A stretch of DNA of 60,600 nt from Bacteroidota bacterium (GCA_963169355.1 CAUJCR010000005.1:1-60600), one strand, 5' to 3'. Numbered from the stretch's first letter, positions 1 to 7,056 are shown. A program made the numbers and translations. Notes: generated by a model from the sequence alone, not told the origin.

Positions 1-309
1 TGCTACTAATACTTTTTTAACCAATTTCCCTTCGGCACTTGTTTGTGGAGTTACTAAGTGCATACCAATTATTTTAGATGAAACCTCTTTTACTTTGTCC
101 AAGTTTGGCGCAAATTTTACACCACCTCCTTTACCACGTCCACCAGCATGAATTTGTGCTTTAATTACAACACCTTCACATTTGTAGGTTTCCATTATTT
201 GTTTTGCTGCAGTAACTGCTTGGTCGGGAGTTTCAGCTATAATACCTTCTTGTATTGCAACTCCAAAACTTTTAAGGATGCTTTTTCCTTGGTACTCGTG
301 TATGTTCAT
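1..309 (-). CDS. sucC: Succinate-CoA ligase subunit beta, N-terminal part (cut by window edge)
   Basis: The first 103 codons of a leftward gene whose 3' end lies outside the window. The protein opens MNIHEYQGKSILKSFGV, followed by an ATP-grasp segment with VIKAQIHAGGRGKGGGVKF. This is the well-known start of the beta subunit of succinyl-CoA synthetase, which couples succinyl-CoA cleavage to ATP or GTP formation in the TCA cycle. The ATG at 309-307 is chosen because the family begins exactly there. A terminator (401-435) separates it from the OmpA gene upstream, so it should have its own promoter between 310 and 398. Identification is firm; the rest of the protein cannot be judged. Confidence 0.93.
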   Translation of the reverse strand, partial: MNIHEYQGKSILKSFGVAIQEGIIAETPDQAVTAAKQIMETYKCEGVVIKAQIHAGGRGKGGGVKFAPNLDKVKEVSSKIIGMHLVTPQTSAEGKLVKKVLVA

Positions 310-400
310 GATAAATTAAGGTTTAGTTCTAAAATTGTTTCAAAAATAGCATTTTTATTATAAAAGTAAGCATTTTTGATAAAATAATTAATTGTATGAA

Positions 401-435
401 AAAAGCCCTTTGAAATTGAATCAAAGGGCTTTTTT
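401..435 (-). terminator. Intrinsic terminator after the OmpA/TSP3 gene
   Basis: Arms AAAAGCCCTTTGA (401-413) and TCAAAGGGCTTTT (421-433) form a 13-bp perfect stem with a 7-nt loop, with A and T runs on both sides. It starts two bases past the OmpA stop codon and would work in either direction. Confidence 0.88.
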
Positions 436-436
436 G

Positions 437-2845
437 TTATTTTTTATATTCTACTTTCATCTCCACCCTACGATTTTTTTGTCGTCCTTCTGGTGTGTTA
501 TTATCAGCAATTGGAACTGTTTGACCGAACCATTCAGCTATAATTTTATCTTCTTTAACACCTTTTTTCATAAGGTATTTTTTAACGGCTTTAGCACGTT
601 TTTCTGATAATATCATATTTTTAGCCGCATCTCCTTGGTTATCGGTATGACCAGATAAACGTAGTGTCCAATCGGTAGCATGTTGCTTCATTAAACCTGC
701 TAACTCATTTAAGGATTTAAACGAAACAGACTTAATGATGTCTTTACCAGTAGCAAATTCGAGACTAGCAAATGCTTTTTCTAATATTTTTTGCTCTTCT
801 ACTTTTAATACAGGAGCTGGAGGACAACCTTTTAACTCTTTTAAGCCTGGTGTAGTAGGGCAGTCATCTTCTCTATCTACTACACCATCTTTATCGGTAT
901 CTGGCCAAGGACATCCTTTGTTTTCAACTGCTCCCGCTACATCAGGGCATTCGTCGTCTTTGTCTAACACAGAATCTCCATCTTTATCAGGACATCCTTT
1001 GTATTCTTTTGGACCTGGTACATCTGGGCAAGCATCATATTTATCTGGTGTTTTATCTCCATCTCTATCCGGGCAGCCCAAAAATTCTGCTAAACCTGCT
1101 TCATCTGGGCATTCATCTTCTTTATCTATAATTTTATCACCGTCTCTATCCGGACAACCTTTAAATTCAACTAATCCTTTGTCGTCTGGGCAGTTATCTT
1201 CTAAATCAGTAATGCCGTCACCGTCTCTATCTGGGCAGCCTTGTAGTTCTTTAACGCCAGCTACATCAGGGCATTTATCATCTTTGTCTTGAATATGATC
1301 GCCATCTTTATCAGGGCAACCCATAAATTCCCAAACACCTGGTACATCTTTACATTTATCTTTTTTGTTACTAATACCATCTTTGTCTTTGTCCTTTGGC
1401 TTACCATAAGGCACAGGAAGTTTAAGTAAAGCATAAACATCGGCTCCATAAATGTATTTTTGACCTACCAACGGTGCTAGATTTGATGAACCTACAACTA
1501 ATGGACCTAGGCGAACTGCAGCACCAGCTCTAAAACCATCTAAGAAATTGTATTGCACAGGAATAAACACGCCAAACCATTTGTGATCCCAGCGTGGTGT
1601 TAATGTAATACTGCTTATGTCATGTACTTTGGTGTCGTTTCTTTTAAATTGTAAAGCATAATAGGGAGTTAAATTCACATATATGGTTTTCCAAATTTGA
1701 TAATCAATTTGAGCACTAATTACGGTTGGTAAATTCATTTTATAAGTACTTGACCCTGACATATTACCAAATCTACCTTTGAGGGTGTCATCAAACTCAC
1801 CTACAGATTTTGGACTAATAGGCTTTAAATTCCAAAAGCCAACATCGGCTTGAAAATCTCCACTTGTAGAGCCTTTTTTAAATTTAATTGAGCCAATATC
1901 TGTAACAGATAATCCAACCTTAAGTTTGTATTTATTCTTGTCTTTTCTCCATAAACCTTTCTCTCCATCCATATCGTATTTATAATCCATATATGAAGGA
2001 CGCCATTCGTAAACAACTCCAAAATCGAAAGCTACACCTGGGTAAGACTGGCTAAAGTCAAAAACTTTTGTTCCTGTATTGCTTCCACCAATTTGAATAT
2101 CCTTAAAAGAAAGGTTATCAGAGTGTCCATAATTTACATTTGATTGAAAAAGGGATAAAACAGTATCGGTGTGGAAATTGTATTTTAAATCGCTAACATA
2201 CATATAAGCCGATTGAATACCTTGTAATAATTTGGCAGTAATTCCAGCTTTTAAAAAATGTTCATTGTCTTCTTTAATAACTCTTGCATAAGTTAAACCA
2301 TATTCTGCCCAAGTCATTTCTTGAATACTTAAGCGTTTGTTTTCTAAATTACTTACCCAAAGGCTAGGGTATTTAAACTCTTCATAGGCAAGTTTTGCTA
2401 AATCGGGCGATATTCCATCAATATTAATATAATTACGTATCGACGAGGTAAAAGCGAACGAGTTTTTATGATTAATAGAAACCATAAATGAAGGTCCTGC
2501 CACTCTTAAATTAGAGTAAATGCTTTTATCTTTGTTTTTAATTTTTTCTTTTACATAAATATCCATAAAGTTATCATCATCAAAGGCTTTCATAACGGTT
2601 TTGCCATCAGCATCTTTAGAACGATTGAAGGCCGAACGATGAATACCAAGATAATTATTGTAAGCTCCAAGATTTAATCCAAATAAATTCATGTCAAATA
2701 TCATGCGGTTATCAGCAATACTTGCAGGATTGTAATATACGCCTGTTACGCCTGAATAATTACTTTGGTTAAAGCCAACAAAATCTTGAGAGTTAGCGTT
2801 GTAATATAATATAACGGAAATAATAAAGAGTAAAAATCTTTTCAT
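437..2845 (-). CDS. OmpA-family outer-membrane protein with PorP-like N-terminus and seven TSP3 repeats
   Basis: 802 residues. Order: a signal peptide (MKRFLLFIISVILYYNANSQ), a long beta-rich N-terminal region of the DUF5723/PorP-SprF-like kind (about 20-480), seven calcium-binding thrombospondin type-3 repeats (PDxDGD...DxCPD..G pattern), and a C-terminal OmpA domain with the peptidoglycan-binding pattern (SGHTDNQGD, later NRRVEMK). It probably sits in the outer membrane and anchors it to the wall; a role with gliding or type IX secretion proteins is only an inference. The open frame continues upstream to 2926, but that part covers the hpf terminator and lacks a signal peptide, so I start at the ATG at 2845. 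Confidence 0.85.
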   Translation of the reverse strand: MKRFLLFIISVILYYNANSQDFVGFNQSNYSGVTGVYYNPASIADNRMIFDMNLFGLNLGAYNNYLGIHRSAFNRSKDADGKTVMKAFDDDNFMDIYVKEKIKNKDKSIYSNLRVAGPSFMVSINHKNSFAFTSSIRNYINIDGISPDLAKLAYEEFKYPSLWVSNLENKRLSIQEMTWAEYGLTYARVIKEDNEHFLKAGITAKLLQGIQSAYMYVSDLKYNFHTDTVLSLFQSNVNYGHSDNLSFKDIQIGGSNTGTKVFDFSQSYPGVAFDFGVVYEWRPSYMDYKYDMDGEKGLWRKDKNKYKLKVGLSVTDIGSIKFKKGSTSGDFQADVGFWNLKPISPKSVGEFDDTLKGRFGNMSGSSTYKMNLPTVISAQIDYQIWKTIYVNLTPYYALQFKRNDTKVHDISSITLTPRWDHKWFGVFIPVQYNFLDGFRAGAAVRLGPLVVGSSNLAPLVGQKYIYGADVYALLKLPVPYGKPKDKDKDGISNKKDKCKDVPGVWEFMGCPDKDGDHIQDKDDKCPDVAGVKELQGCPDRDGDGITDLEDNCPDDKGLVEFKGCPDRDGDKIIDKEDECPDEAGLAEFLGCPDRDGDKTPDKYDACPDVPGPKEYKGCPDKDGDSVLDKDDECPDVAGAVENKGCPWPDTDKDGVVDREDDCPTTPGLKELKGCPPAPVLKVEEQKILEKAFASLEFATGKDIIKSVSFKSLNELAGLMKQHATDWTLRLSGHTDNQGDAAKNMILSEKRAKAVKKYLMKKGVKEDKIIAEWFGQTVPIADNNTPEGRQKNRRVEMKVEYKK
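822..1404 (-). repeat. Seven tandem TSP3-type coding repeats of about 81 bp
   Basis: Seven consecutive units of about 27 codons inside the OmpA gene. Each carries a D-x-D-x-D-G calcium-binding loop, a DxCPD block and a closing GC. Units 2-6 are the most alike (PDRDGD or PDKDGD starts). The last unit has an extra PW. The repetition makes copy-number change by recombination possible and creates a long spurious open frame on the other strand. Confidence 0.85.
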
Positions 2846-2894
2846 ATAAGTTTTTTTAGTACTATCAAAAATAATGTTATTTATAACTGAATAC

Positions 2895-2931
2895 AAAAAA
2901 AAGAGGTGATTTAACATAAAAATCACCTCTT
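2895..2931 (-). terminator. Intrinsic terminator after hpf
   Basis: Arms 2901-2912 (AAGAGGTGATTT) and 2920-2931 (AAATCACCTCTT) pair perfectly over 12 bp with a 7-nt loop. On the minus strand the stem is followed by a T run (2900-2895). It ends the rpsU-xerC-hpf unit before the OmpA start. Confidence 0.88.
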
Positions 2932-2955
2932 AAATTTTAACAGAATCAACCTAGA

Positions 2956-3276
2956 TTATAAGCCTTTTAGCCCTGTTTTTGCACCTGCATGTTTCTCTTT
3001 ATGTTTTTTAATTTGTGTTTTTAATGCTTCGCAGGCTAAATCAATAGATTCTTCGAATGATGAAGATTGTTTTTTTGAAAACAATTCTTGACCTTTAGCT
3101 AATATCTTTATTTCGGCAACTTTATTGTCGCTTGTCGAAGATTTATCAAGACGCATGATAATATCGCTACTCATTAAACCATCGTGAAAGGTTGTAAGTT
3201 TATTTACTTTTTCGGTTGCAAAAGCAATTAATTTTTTGTCGGCATCAAAGTGCACTGATTGGATGTTAGTTGTCAT
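2956..3276 (-). CDS. hpf: Ribosome hibernation promoting factor, short form (HPF/RaiA family)
   Basis: 106 residues, the size of short HPF/YfiA proteins, with no C-terminal dimerisation domain. It has the family pattern: an N-terminal MTTNIQSVHFDADKKL strand, a DIIMRLD strand, EIKILAKGQELF, then helix DLACEALKTQIKKHKEK. These proteins bind the 30S decoding region and shut down idle ribosomes under starvation. It is the last gene of the rpsU-xerC-hpf unit, 55 bp after xerC. An unusually strong Shine-Dalgarno lies before its ATG, which fixes the start and hints at translational control. Confidence 0.9.
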   Translation of the reverse strand: MTTNIQSVHFDADKKLIAFATEKVNKLTTFHDGLMSSDIIMRLDKSSTSDNKVAEIKILAKGQELFSKKQSSSFEESIDLACEALKTQIKKHKEKHAGAKTGLKGL

Positions 3277-3283
3277 AATTAAT

Positions 3284-3292
3284 CCTCCTTTT
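3284..3292 (-). promoter_or_regulatory. Strong Shine-Dalgarno sequence before hpf
   Basis: The minus strand reads AAAAGGAGG, seven bases before the ATG at 3276. It is complementary over nine bases to the usual 16S 3' end. I found no comparable site in the leaders I read elsewhere in the window, including that of rpsU, in keeping with the general scarcity of Shine-Dalgarno sites in Bacteroidota. Confidence 0.8.
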
Positions 3293-3331
3293 CTTTTTGG
3301 TTTATATTTGGGTTTATTTATTCTTTTTTAA

Positions 3332-4222
3332 TTAGTCACCTCTTGGGTGAGCTTGTTTGTATGATTTTTTTAATTTTTCGATAGTGTTGTGTGTATATAC
3401 TTGTGTTGCACTTAAATTAGCATGACCTAGCAAATCTTTTACGGAATTTATATCGGCACCATTATTTAGCAAATGTGTAGCAAATGTGTGTCTTAAAACA
3501 TGAGGACTTTTTTTCTTTATTGTTGTAATAAGCGCTAAGTAATGATTTACTATTTTGTAAACACTTTGTTCGGTTAGACTATTTCCTTTCTCATTTACCA
3601 ACAACATAGGATTTGTGAATTGCTTACTATGTTTTACTTGAATATAGGCTTCAAGGTTTCGTTTAAGGCTTAAAGAAATAGGTATAAACCGTTCTTTTTT
3701 TCGTTTACCCAAAACTTTTATGGTAGAGTTAAATAAATCCACATCATTTTCTTTTAGTGTCATTAACTCAGAACGTCTTATACCTGTTTGGTATAATAAA
3801 TCGAGTATGAGTTTATCTTTTATTCCTTTAAAATCGTTATCGAAGGTTACATGAGCAAACAACTGTTCCATTTGATGTTCATCAATAAAAATGGGTAAGC
3901 GTTTTGGTGTTTTTGGTCCAGTTATTTTAGCAAGCGGATTAATTGAAATGACTTCTTCACGCATTAAATATTTAAAAAAAGATTTAAGCGAAGATAATTT
4001 TCGATTGATGCTTTTTGCGGATAATTGTTGATTATTTAAAGAACTTATCCAATTTCTTATATGCTGATAATTAATTTCATTAATAGAAATTGACTCGTTT
4101 TCTTCGGTAAGATGTTGTACAAACTGTATAATATCTTGATGATAGAAGTGCTGGGTGTGAAGTGAGTACCGTTTTTCGAAACTTAAATAATTTAGGAAGT
4201 TATTTATTTCGGTACTAAACAT
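3332..4222 (-). CDS. xerC: Tyrosine recombinase of the XerC/XerD type
   Basis: 296 residues, normal for chromosome-dimer-resolving Xer proteins. An N-terminal SAM-like domain (about 1-90) is followed by the catalytic domain with R149 (in GIRRSEL), a probable beta-hairpin lysine near K176 (GKRKKER), H241 and R244 (HVLRH), H267 (LLGHANL) and nucleophile Y276 (TQVYTH), so all catalytic residues are present. It acts at dif sites together with a partner Xer protein. The position between rpsU and hpf is the common Bacteroidota arrangement, which supports a housekeeping enzyme rather than an integrase. Its ATG directly follows a hairpin and T run (4223-4281). Whether it should be called XerC or XerD cannot be settled here. 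Confidence 0.88.
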   Translation of the reverse strand: MFSTEINNFLNYLSFEKRYSLHTQHFYHQDIIQFVQHLTEENESISINEINYQHIRNWISSLNNQQLSAKSINRKLSSLKSFFKYLMREEVISINPLAKITGPKTPKRLPIFIDEHQMEQLFAHVTFDNDFKGIKDKLILDLLYQTGIRRSELMTLKENDVDLFNSTIKVLGKRKKERFIPISLSLKRNLEAYIQVKHSKQFTNPMLLVNEKGNSLTEQSVYKIVNHYLALITTIKKKSPHVLRHTFATHLLNNGADINSVKDLLGHANLSATQVYTHNTIEKLKKSYKQAHPRGD

Positions 4223-4281
4223 AAAAAACCTAAGTTTATTACAACGAATTTACGTTTTTATTCGCTAATAAACTTAGGTTT
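4223..4281 (-). terminator. Hairpin with T6 tail between rpsU and xerC, touching the xerC start codon
   Basis: Arms 4226-4241 and 4266-4281 (AAACCTAAGTTTATTA and its complement) pair over 16 bp around a 24-nt loop. Read leftward, the stem is followed by six T and then immediately by the xerC ATG. It has the form of an intrinsic terminator or attenuator that would reduce transcription into xerC-hpf. Confidence 0.7.
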
Positions 4282-4304
4282 AAATATAAATTATGTGAAA
4301 TGTC

Positions 4305-4502
4305 TTATTCTTCAGTTAAGCCTAATTGCATTTTTTGCTTATAAATAGCTTTAATGCGGGCTTGTCTATGAGTTACAGATGGTTTCTCGAAATTTTTACG
4401 ATTACGTAATTCTTTAACAACACCTGTTTTTTCGAATTTTTTCTTGAACTTTTTTAAGGCTTTTTCAATACTTTCGCCTTCTTTTACAGCTACTACTAAC
4501 AT
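4305..4502 (-). CDS. rpsU: Ribosomal protein bS21
   Basis: 65 residues, the normal length. The basic pattern VKEGESIEKALKKFKKKFEK, then ELRNRKNFEKPS, is diagnostic of bS21, a small-subunit protein near the 16S 3' end. In Flavobacterium johnsoniae ribosomes bS21 helps occlude the anti-Shine-Dalgarno; I recall its Tyr54 being part of that pocket, and residue 54 is also Tyr here (KAIYKQK). It is first in the unit with xerC and hpf and has a very good promoter. No Shine-Dalgarno precedes the ATG at 4502. Confidence 0.95.
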   Translation of the reverse strand: MLVVAVKEGESIEKALKKFKKKFEKTGVVKELRNRKNFEKPSVTHRQARIKAIYKQKMQLGLTEE

Positions 4503-4535
4503 TATATTTTAATTATTAAATTTAAATTTGGGTGG

Positions 4536-4566
4536 CAAATATATGTATATTTTCAATAAACACAAA
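4536..4566 (-). promoter_or_regulatory. Bacteroidota-type promoter of rpsU-xerC-hpf
   Basis: On the minus strand TTTG (4566-4563), 19 bases, then TATATTTG (4543-4536). This is a perfect match to the -33 TTTG / -7 TAnnTTTG consensus with ideal spacing. Transcription should start near 4529, giving a leader of about 27 nt. Confidence 0.75.
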
Positions 4567-4614
4567 ATATAATACCGAATAAATGTGTATTTTAGCTGTA
4601 AAAATATAAAAACG

Positions 4615-4806
4615 ATGGCTTTTTTAAGGATTTTATTACTGTTTTTAGTTTTATGTTCGGTATCATGTAAAAAAGATTACGTGTGCGAATGTTCTAATTC
4701 TAATGGTACGTATGAAGCGGGTACTATTGAGAGAAAACTAAAATCTACCGCTCAAAAAGATTGCAAAGACTTATCTACAGGCGAAACAACCTGCAAATTG
4801 AAATAA
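4615..4806 (+). CDS. Small cysteine-rich lipoprotein, CKKD family (copy 1)
   Basis: 63 residues. Signal peptide II with lipobox SVSC; the mature protein starts CKKDYVCEC. Cysteines: C18 (lipidated), C24, C26, C50, C60, ending TCKLK. The middle has KSTAQKDC, matching the (S/T)K-x-x-A-x-x-x-C block of the four leftward copies at 5877-7029. I start at the ATG at 4615, because the frame upstream (from 4585) adds a segment that spoils the signal peptide and overlaps a likely -7 element (TATTTTAG, 4588-4595). Function unknown; probably anchored in a membrane facing the periplasm or surface. It is the only copy on the plus strand and is convergent with the MauE-thioredoxin gene, 19 bp away. Confidence 0.8.
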   Translation: MAFLRILLLFLVLCSVSCKKDYVCECSNSNGTYEAGTIERKLKSTAQKDCKDLSTGETTCKLK

Positions 4807-4825
4807 ACTCTATAGGAGTATTTTC

Positions 4826-5773
4826 TTAAAGTGATGGTTTAGCTAACCATTTTTCGATTTCGGTTTGGTCGAGTTGCATATAATTAACCCAATTTTCTAC
4901 CACCGAATTGTTTACCATATAAATAGCTGGCATATTAAGACCAGCAAGGTAAACAAAGTTTTTTCCGTTTAAGATACAGTAATCAATATTAGTTGCTTTA
5001 GTATCTTCAAAAAATGGATTTATATTTTTATCATCACCATTTAATACAAGATACATAGAAATAGAAGGGTTCTTTTCTTTCATTAAGCGCATTTTTTTGG
5101 CAGCAATACGGCAATGAGGACATGTTAAACTCATAAACGCTATAATATGTTTGCCAGTTCTTAAACTTTGCGGAGGCGTGTGTTTTTTAGCATCTTTATA
5201 TACACTATCTAACTCTAAAGTAAATTGGTCTTCCTTAGTTGTTAAGTATGCCTCGGCATAGCTCATATCTACATAATTTAAAATGTGCGGCAAGGTTAAA
5301 GCGGTTATGGCTAAAATAACCGTTGCCCATTTAGCTATTTTATCTACTTGAAAGCCATGGTAATAGCGATATAATATAAAACTAACAGCCATCATTACTA
5401 TATTTTTAATAATAGCTTGTAGTGGTGTCATAGAAATAGCATTGCCAAAACAACCGCAATTACCATTATTACCCGTTGTAAGTATAATTCCAATTAAGTA
5501 AAGACAAAAAATAAGTAAAGTGGCAATGGTTAGTTTATTAGTAAATTTAGAGTACAAACTTGTAATTAACATAAAACCAATAAAAAACTCCATTCCAATC
5601 ATAAATCGAGCAATGAAAGGTGCCAAGCGCCATCCACCAATACCTAAATCAACAAAAGTTAATTCAAATGGTTCGATAGGTTCTAGTTTGGTATAGCCAC
5701 TATATATAAATACCAAACCTAACAGTGTAGATAAAATAAAAAATAAAATTTTTAGGAGTAGGGATTTATTCAT
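4826..5773 (-). CDS. MauE/DoxX-type membrane protein with C-terminal thioredoxin-like CPHC domain
   Basis: 315 residues. The N-terminal half (about 1-165) has four or five membrane segments and the MauE/DoxX hallmarks IYSGYTKL near residue 24 and a CGCFG loop (C106, C108). The C-terminal half is a thioredoxin-like domain with FMSLTCPHC (C218, C221). CPHC is the active site of the thiol oxidant DsbA. Such fusions are common in Bacteroidota but uncharacterised. MauE supports disulfide-bond formation in methylamine dehydrogenase, so a role in envelope thiol oxidation is likely. It lies between copies of a cysteine-rich lipoprotein family, which are plausible substrates (inference). A terminator separates it from the lipoprotein unit upstream, so it is transcribed on its own. 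Confidence 0.8.
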   Translation of the reverse strand: MNKSLLLKILFFILSTLLGLVFIYSGYTKLEPIEPFELTFVDLGIGGWRLAPFIARFMIGMEFFIGFMLITSLYSKFTNKLTIATLLIFCLYLIGIILTTGNNGNCGCFGNAISMTPLQAIIKNIVMMAVSFILYRYYHGFQVDKIAKWATVILAITALTLPHILNYVDMSYAEAYLTTKEDQFTLELDSVYKDAKKHTPPQSLRTGKHIIAFMSLTCPHCRIAAKKMRLMKEKNPSISMYLVLNGDDKNINPFFEDTKATNIDYCILNGKNFVYLAGLNMPAIYMVNNSVVENWVNYMQLDQTEIEKWLAKPSL

Positions 5774-5826
5774 TTTAAGTAGGCTCTAATAAGGAGCTAA
5801 TTTACTAAGTAAATTCTTTATAAAAC

Positions 5827-5856
5827 AAAAAAGCTCCCGAAATTTCGGGAGCTTTT
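5827..5856 (-). terminator. Intrinsic terminator after the lipoprotein trio
   Basis: A perfect 28-bp palindrome (5829-5856, arm AAAAGCTCCCGAAA) with A/T flanks, 20 bp past the stop of the lipoprotein gene at 5877. It works in both directions. Confidence 0.9.
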
Positions 5857-5876
5857 AAGATTAATTAAGCAATAAA

Positions 5877-6092
5877 TTATTTGCTTAAAGTACAAGTAGA
5901 AACATAAGAACCAGTACTTGTTCTAGTACCAGAAACACAGTTTGCTTGTGCAGCACCTTTAGAAGCTGCTTTAATTTTAATAGTTGCACTTCCTGCTCCA
6001 GGAGAGTATGAACAAGTACAAGTATAATCTTTTTTGCAAGAAGCAAAAGAAACACCTAATGCTACGATTGCTAATAAACTTAATTTTTTCAT
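5877..6092 (-). CDS. Small cysteine-rich lipoprotein, CKKD family (copy 2)
   Basis: 71 residues. Signal peptide MKKLSLLAIVALGVSFASC with lipobox FASC; mature start CKKDYTCTC. Cysteines C19, C25, C27, C52, C67. Conserved blocks are SKGAAQANC and the end CTLSK. The four non-lipidated cysteines could form two disulfides. Last gene of the trio 6701-5877, 29 bp after its neighbour, followed by a terminator. Function unknown. The repeated spacing C-x5-C-x-C at the mature N-terminus and a cysteine four or five residues from the C-terminus define the family. Confidence 0.82.
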   Translation of the reverse strand: MKKLSLLAIVALGVSFASCKKDYTCTCSYSPGAGSATIKIKAASKGAAQANCVSGTRTSTGSYVSTCTLSK

Positions 6093-6121
6093 TGTATAAA
6101 ATGTTTTTTTAATAGTTATAA

Positions 6122-6367
6122 TTATTTTAATTTACAATCTGCTGTGCTTACGTATGTTGCTCCAGTATAGGTAGTTTCAGTAGTTACACAAGCTTTTTTA
6201 GCAGTTCCTTTGCTTACTTTGCTGTAAGTAATTTTATCTACATTTGTAGTAGTAACAGGACCTGATGGCGCATTTGAAGTGTATGTACATTCACAAACAC
6301 GGTCTTTTTTACAAGAAGTTAAAGCAGCTACTGCTACAACTGATAATATAATCGTTAATTTTTTCAT
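6122..6367 (-). CDS. Small cysteine-rich lipoprotein, CKKD family (copy 3)
   Basis: 81 residues. Signal peptide ending in lipobox LTSC; mature start CKKDRVCEC. Cysteines C19, C25, C27, C60, C78; blocks VSKGTAKKAC and the end DCKLK. The linker between CxC and the SKG block is longer and rich in Ser/Thr/Val (PSGPVTTTNV). Middle gene of the trio, with gaps of 25 and 29 bp. Signal peptide and cysteine pattern are shared with the other copies, while the linker is unrelated, which suggests fixed disulfide ends and a freely changing middle. Function unknown. Confidence 0.82.
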   Translation of the reverse strand: MKKLTIILSVVAVAALTSCKKDRVCECTYTSNAPSGPVTTTNVDKITYSKVSKGTAKKACVTTETTYTGATYVSTADCKLK

Positions 6368-6392
6368 TTTCTAATAATTTTTTAAGTTAAAC

Positions 6393-6701
6393 TTATTTTA
6401 ATGTACAACTTCTTGTATCTGTTTGAGTAGTTGTAGCAACATCTGTTGTTGATGTTGTTGTGGTTGTGTTTTCTGTAGTTGCAGATGTACACCAAGCTTT
6501 AGCAGTTTTTTTACTTAACTTAGTGGTTGATACATCCGTGTAGCTACCAGTTGAACCAGTTCCTGTTGATGAAGGAGTTCCATCAGTGTGAGTAGTTGTA
6601 GATGCACCATAAGTTACAGTGCAAGTACATGTTCTTGCTTTTTTACAAGAAGCAAAAGAAGCTGCAATAACAACAGCTGCTAATAAAGTAATTTTTTTCA
6701 T
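6393..6701 (-). CDS. Small cysteine-rich lipoprotein, CKKD family, Thr-rich (copy 4)
   Basis: 102 residues. Signal peptide with lipobox FASC; mature start CKKARTCTC, so the usual D is A here. Cysteines C19, C25, C27, C71, C99; blocks KLSKKTAKAWC and the end SCTLK. Both linkers are very rich in Thr and Ser (for example TTTTTSTTDVATTTQTDT), as in stretches that are extended or O-glycosylated. The frame is open up to 6800, but that part contains the terminator of the upstream gene and no signal sequence, so I start at 6701, where the family signal peptide begins. First gene of the trio. Confidence 0.82.
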   Translation of the reverse strand: MKKITLLAAVVIAASFASCKKARTCTCTVTYGASTTTHTDGTPSSTGTGSTGSYTDVSTTKLSKKTAKAWCTSATTENTTTTTSTTDVATTTQTDTRSCTLK

Positions 6702-6726
6702 TGGATAATGTTTTTTAAAATTTGAT

Positions 6727-6735
6727 GTAAATATA
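6727..6735 (-). promoter_or_regulatory. Probable -7 element of the lipoprotein trio
   Basis: TATATTTAC on the minus strand, 25 bp before the ATG at 6701 and just downstream of the preceding terminator. It fits TAnnTTTG at seven of eight positions. No clear -33 TTTG is visible. Confidence 0.4.
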
Positions 6736-6750
6736 TGTAAATAATTAATA

Positions 6751-6780
6751 AAAAAAATACCCAGTAATGGGTATTTTTTT
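6751..6780 (-). terminator. Intrinsic terminator after the wbp-queE-miaE unit
   Basis: Arms 6751-6763 and 6768-6780 (AAAAAAATACCCA and its complement) with a GTAA loop and T/A runs, 39 bp past the stop of the lipoprotein gene at 6820. It marks the end of the long leftward unit that begins at 12262. Confidence 0.85.
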
Positions 6781-6819
6781 GTTAAATTGATGAATGTCAT
6801 AGATAAAATGGCAAATTCG

Positions 6820-7029
6820 CTATTTTAAAACGCACGAATCCCATTTATAAGTACTTTGATAACTACTGCATATTGTTTGAGCATCTTTCTTTTTTGAGTT
6901 GCCAATAGCATAAGTTTGATTATAAGTAGCACCGCTCGAACTGGAAGTACACTCGCAGTTACGGTCTTTTCGGCAGGATGATAAGGTAATAATAACAATT
7001 AAGCCTAATGTGATTTGTATTTTTTTCAT
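6820..7029 (-). CDS. Small cysteine-rich lipoprotein, CKKD family (copy 5)
   Basis: 69 residues. Lipobox LSSC; mature start CRKDRNCEC (R in place of the first K). Cysteines C19, C25, C27, C54, C66; blocks NSKKKDAQTIC and the end SCVLK. The linker is short and Ser-rich. It lies 27 bp after miaE with no terminator between, so it is probably cotranscribed with it, and is separated by a terminator from the trio further left. Function unknown. Being in another transcription unit than the trio suggests separate regulation of the paralogues. Confidence 0.8.
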   Translation of the reverse strand: MKKIQITLGLIVIITLSSCRKDRNCECTSSSSGATYNQTYAIGNSKKKDAQTICSSYQSTYKWDSCVLK

Positions 7030-7056
7030 AATTATAATATTGGAGTTAAATTAAGA

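Noticed and set aside
735..1292. 185-codon open frame on the plus strand across the TSP3 repeats
   Set aside because: It is the antisense of seven coding repeats with periodic codon use; no start context, no domain, low-complexity Ser/Pro product.
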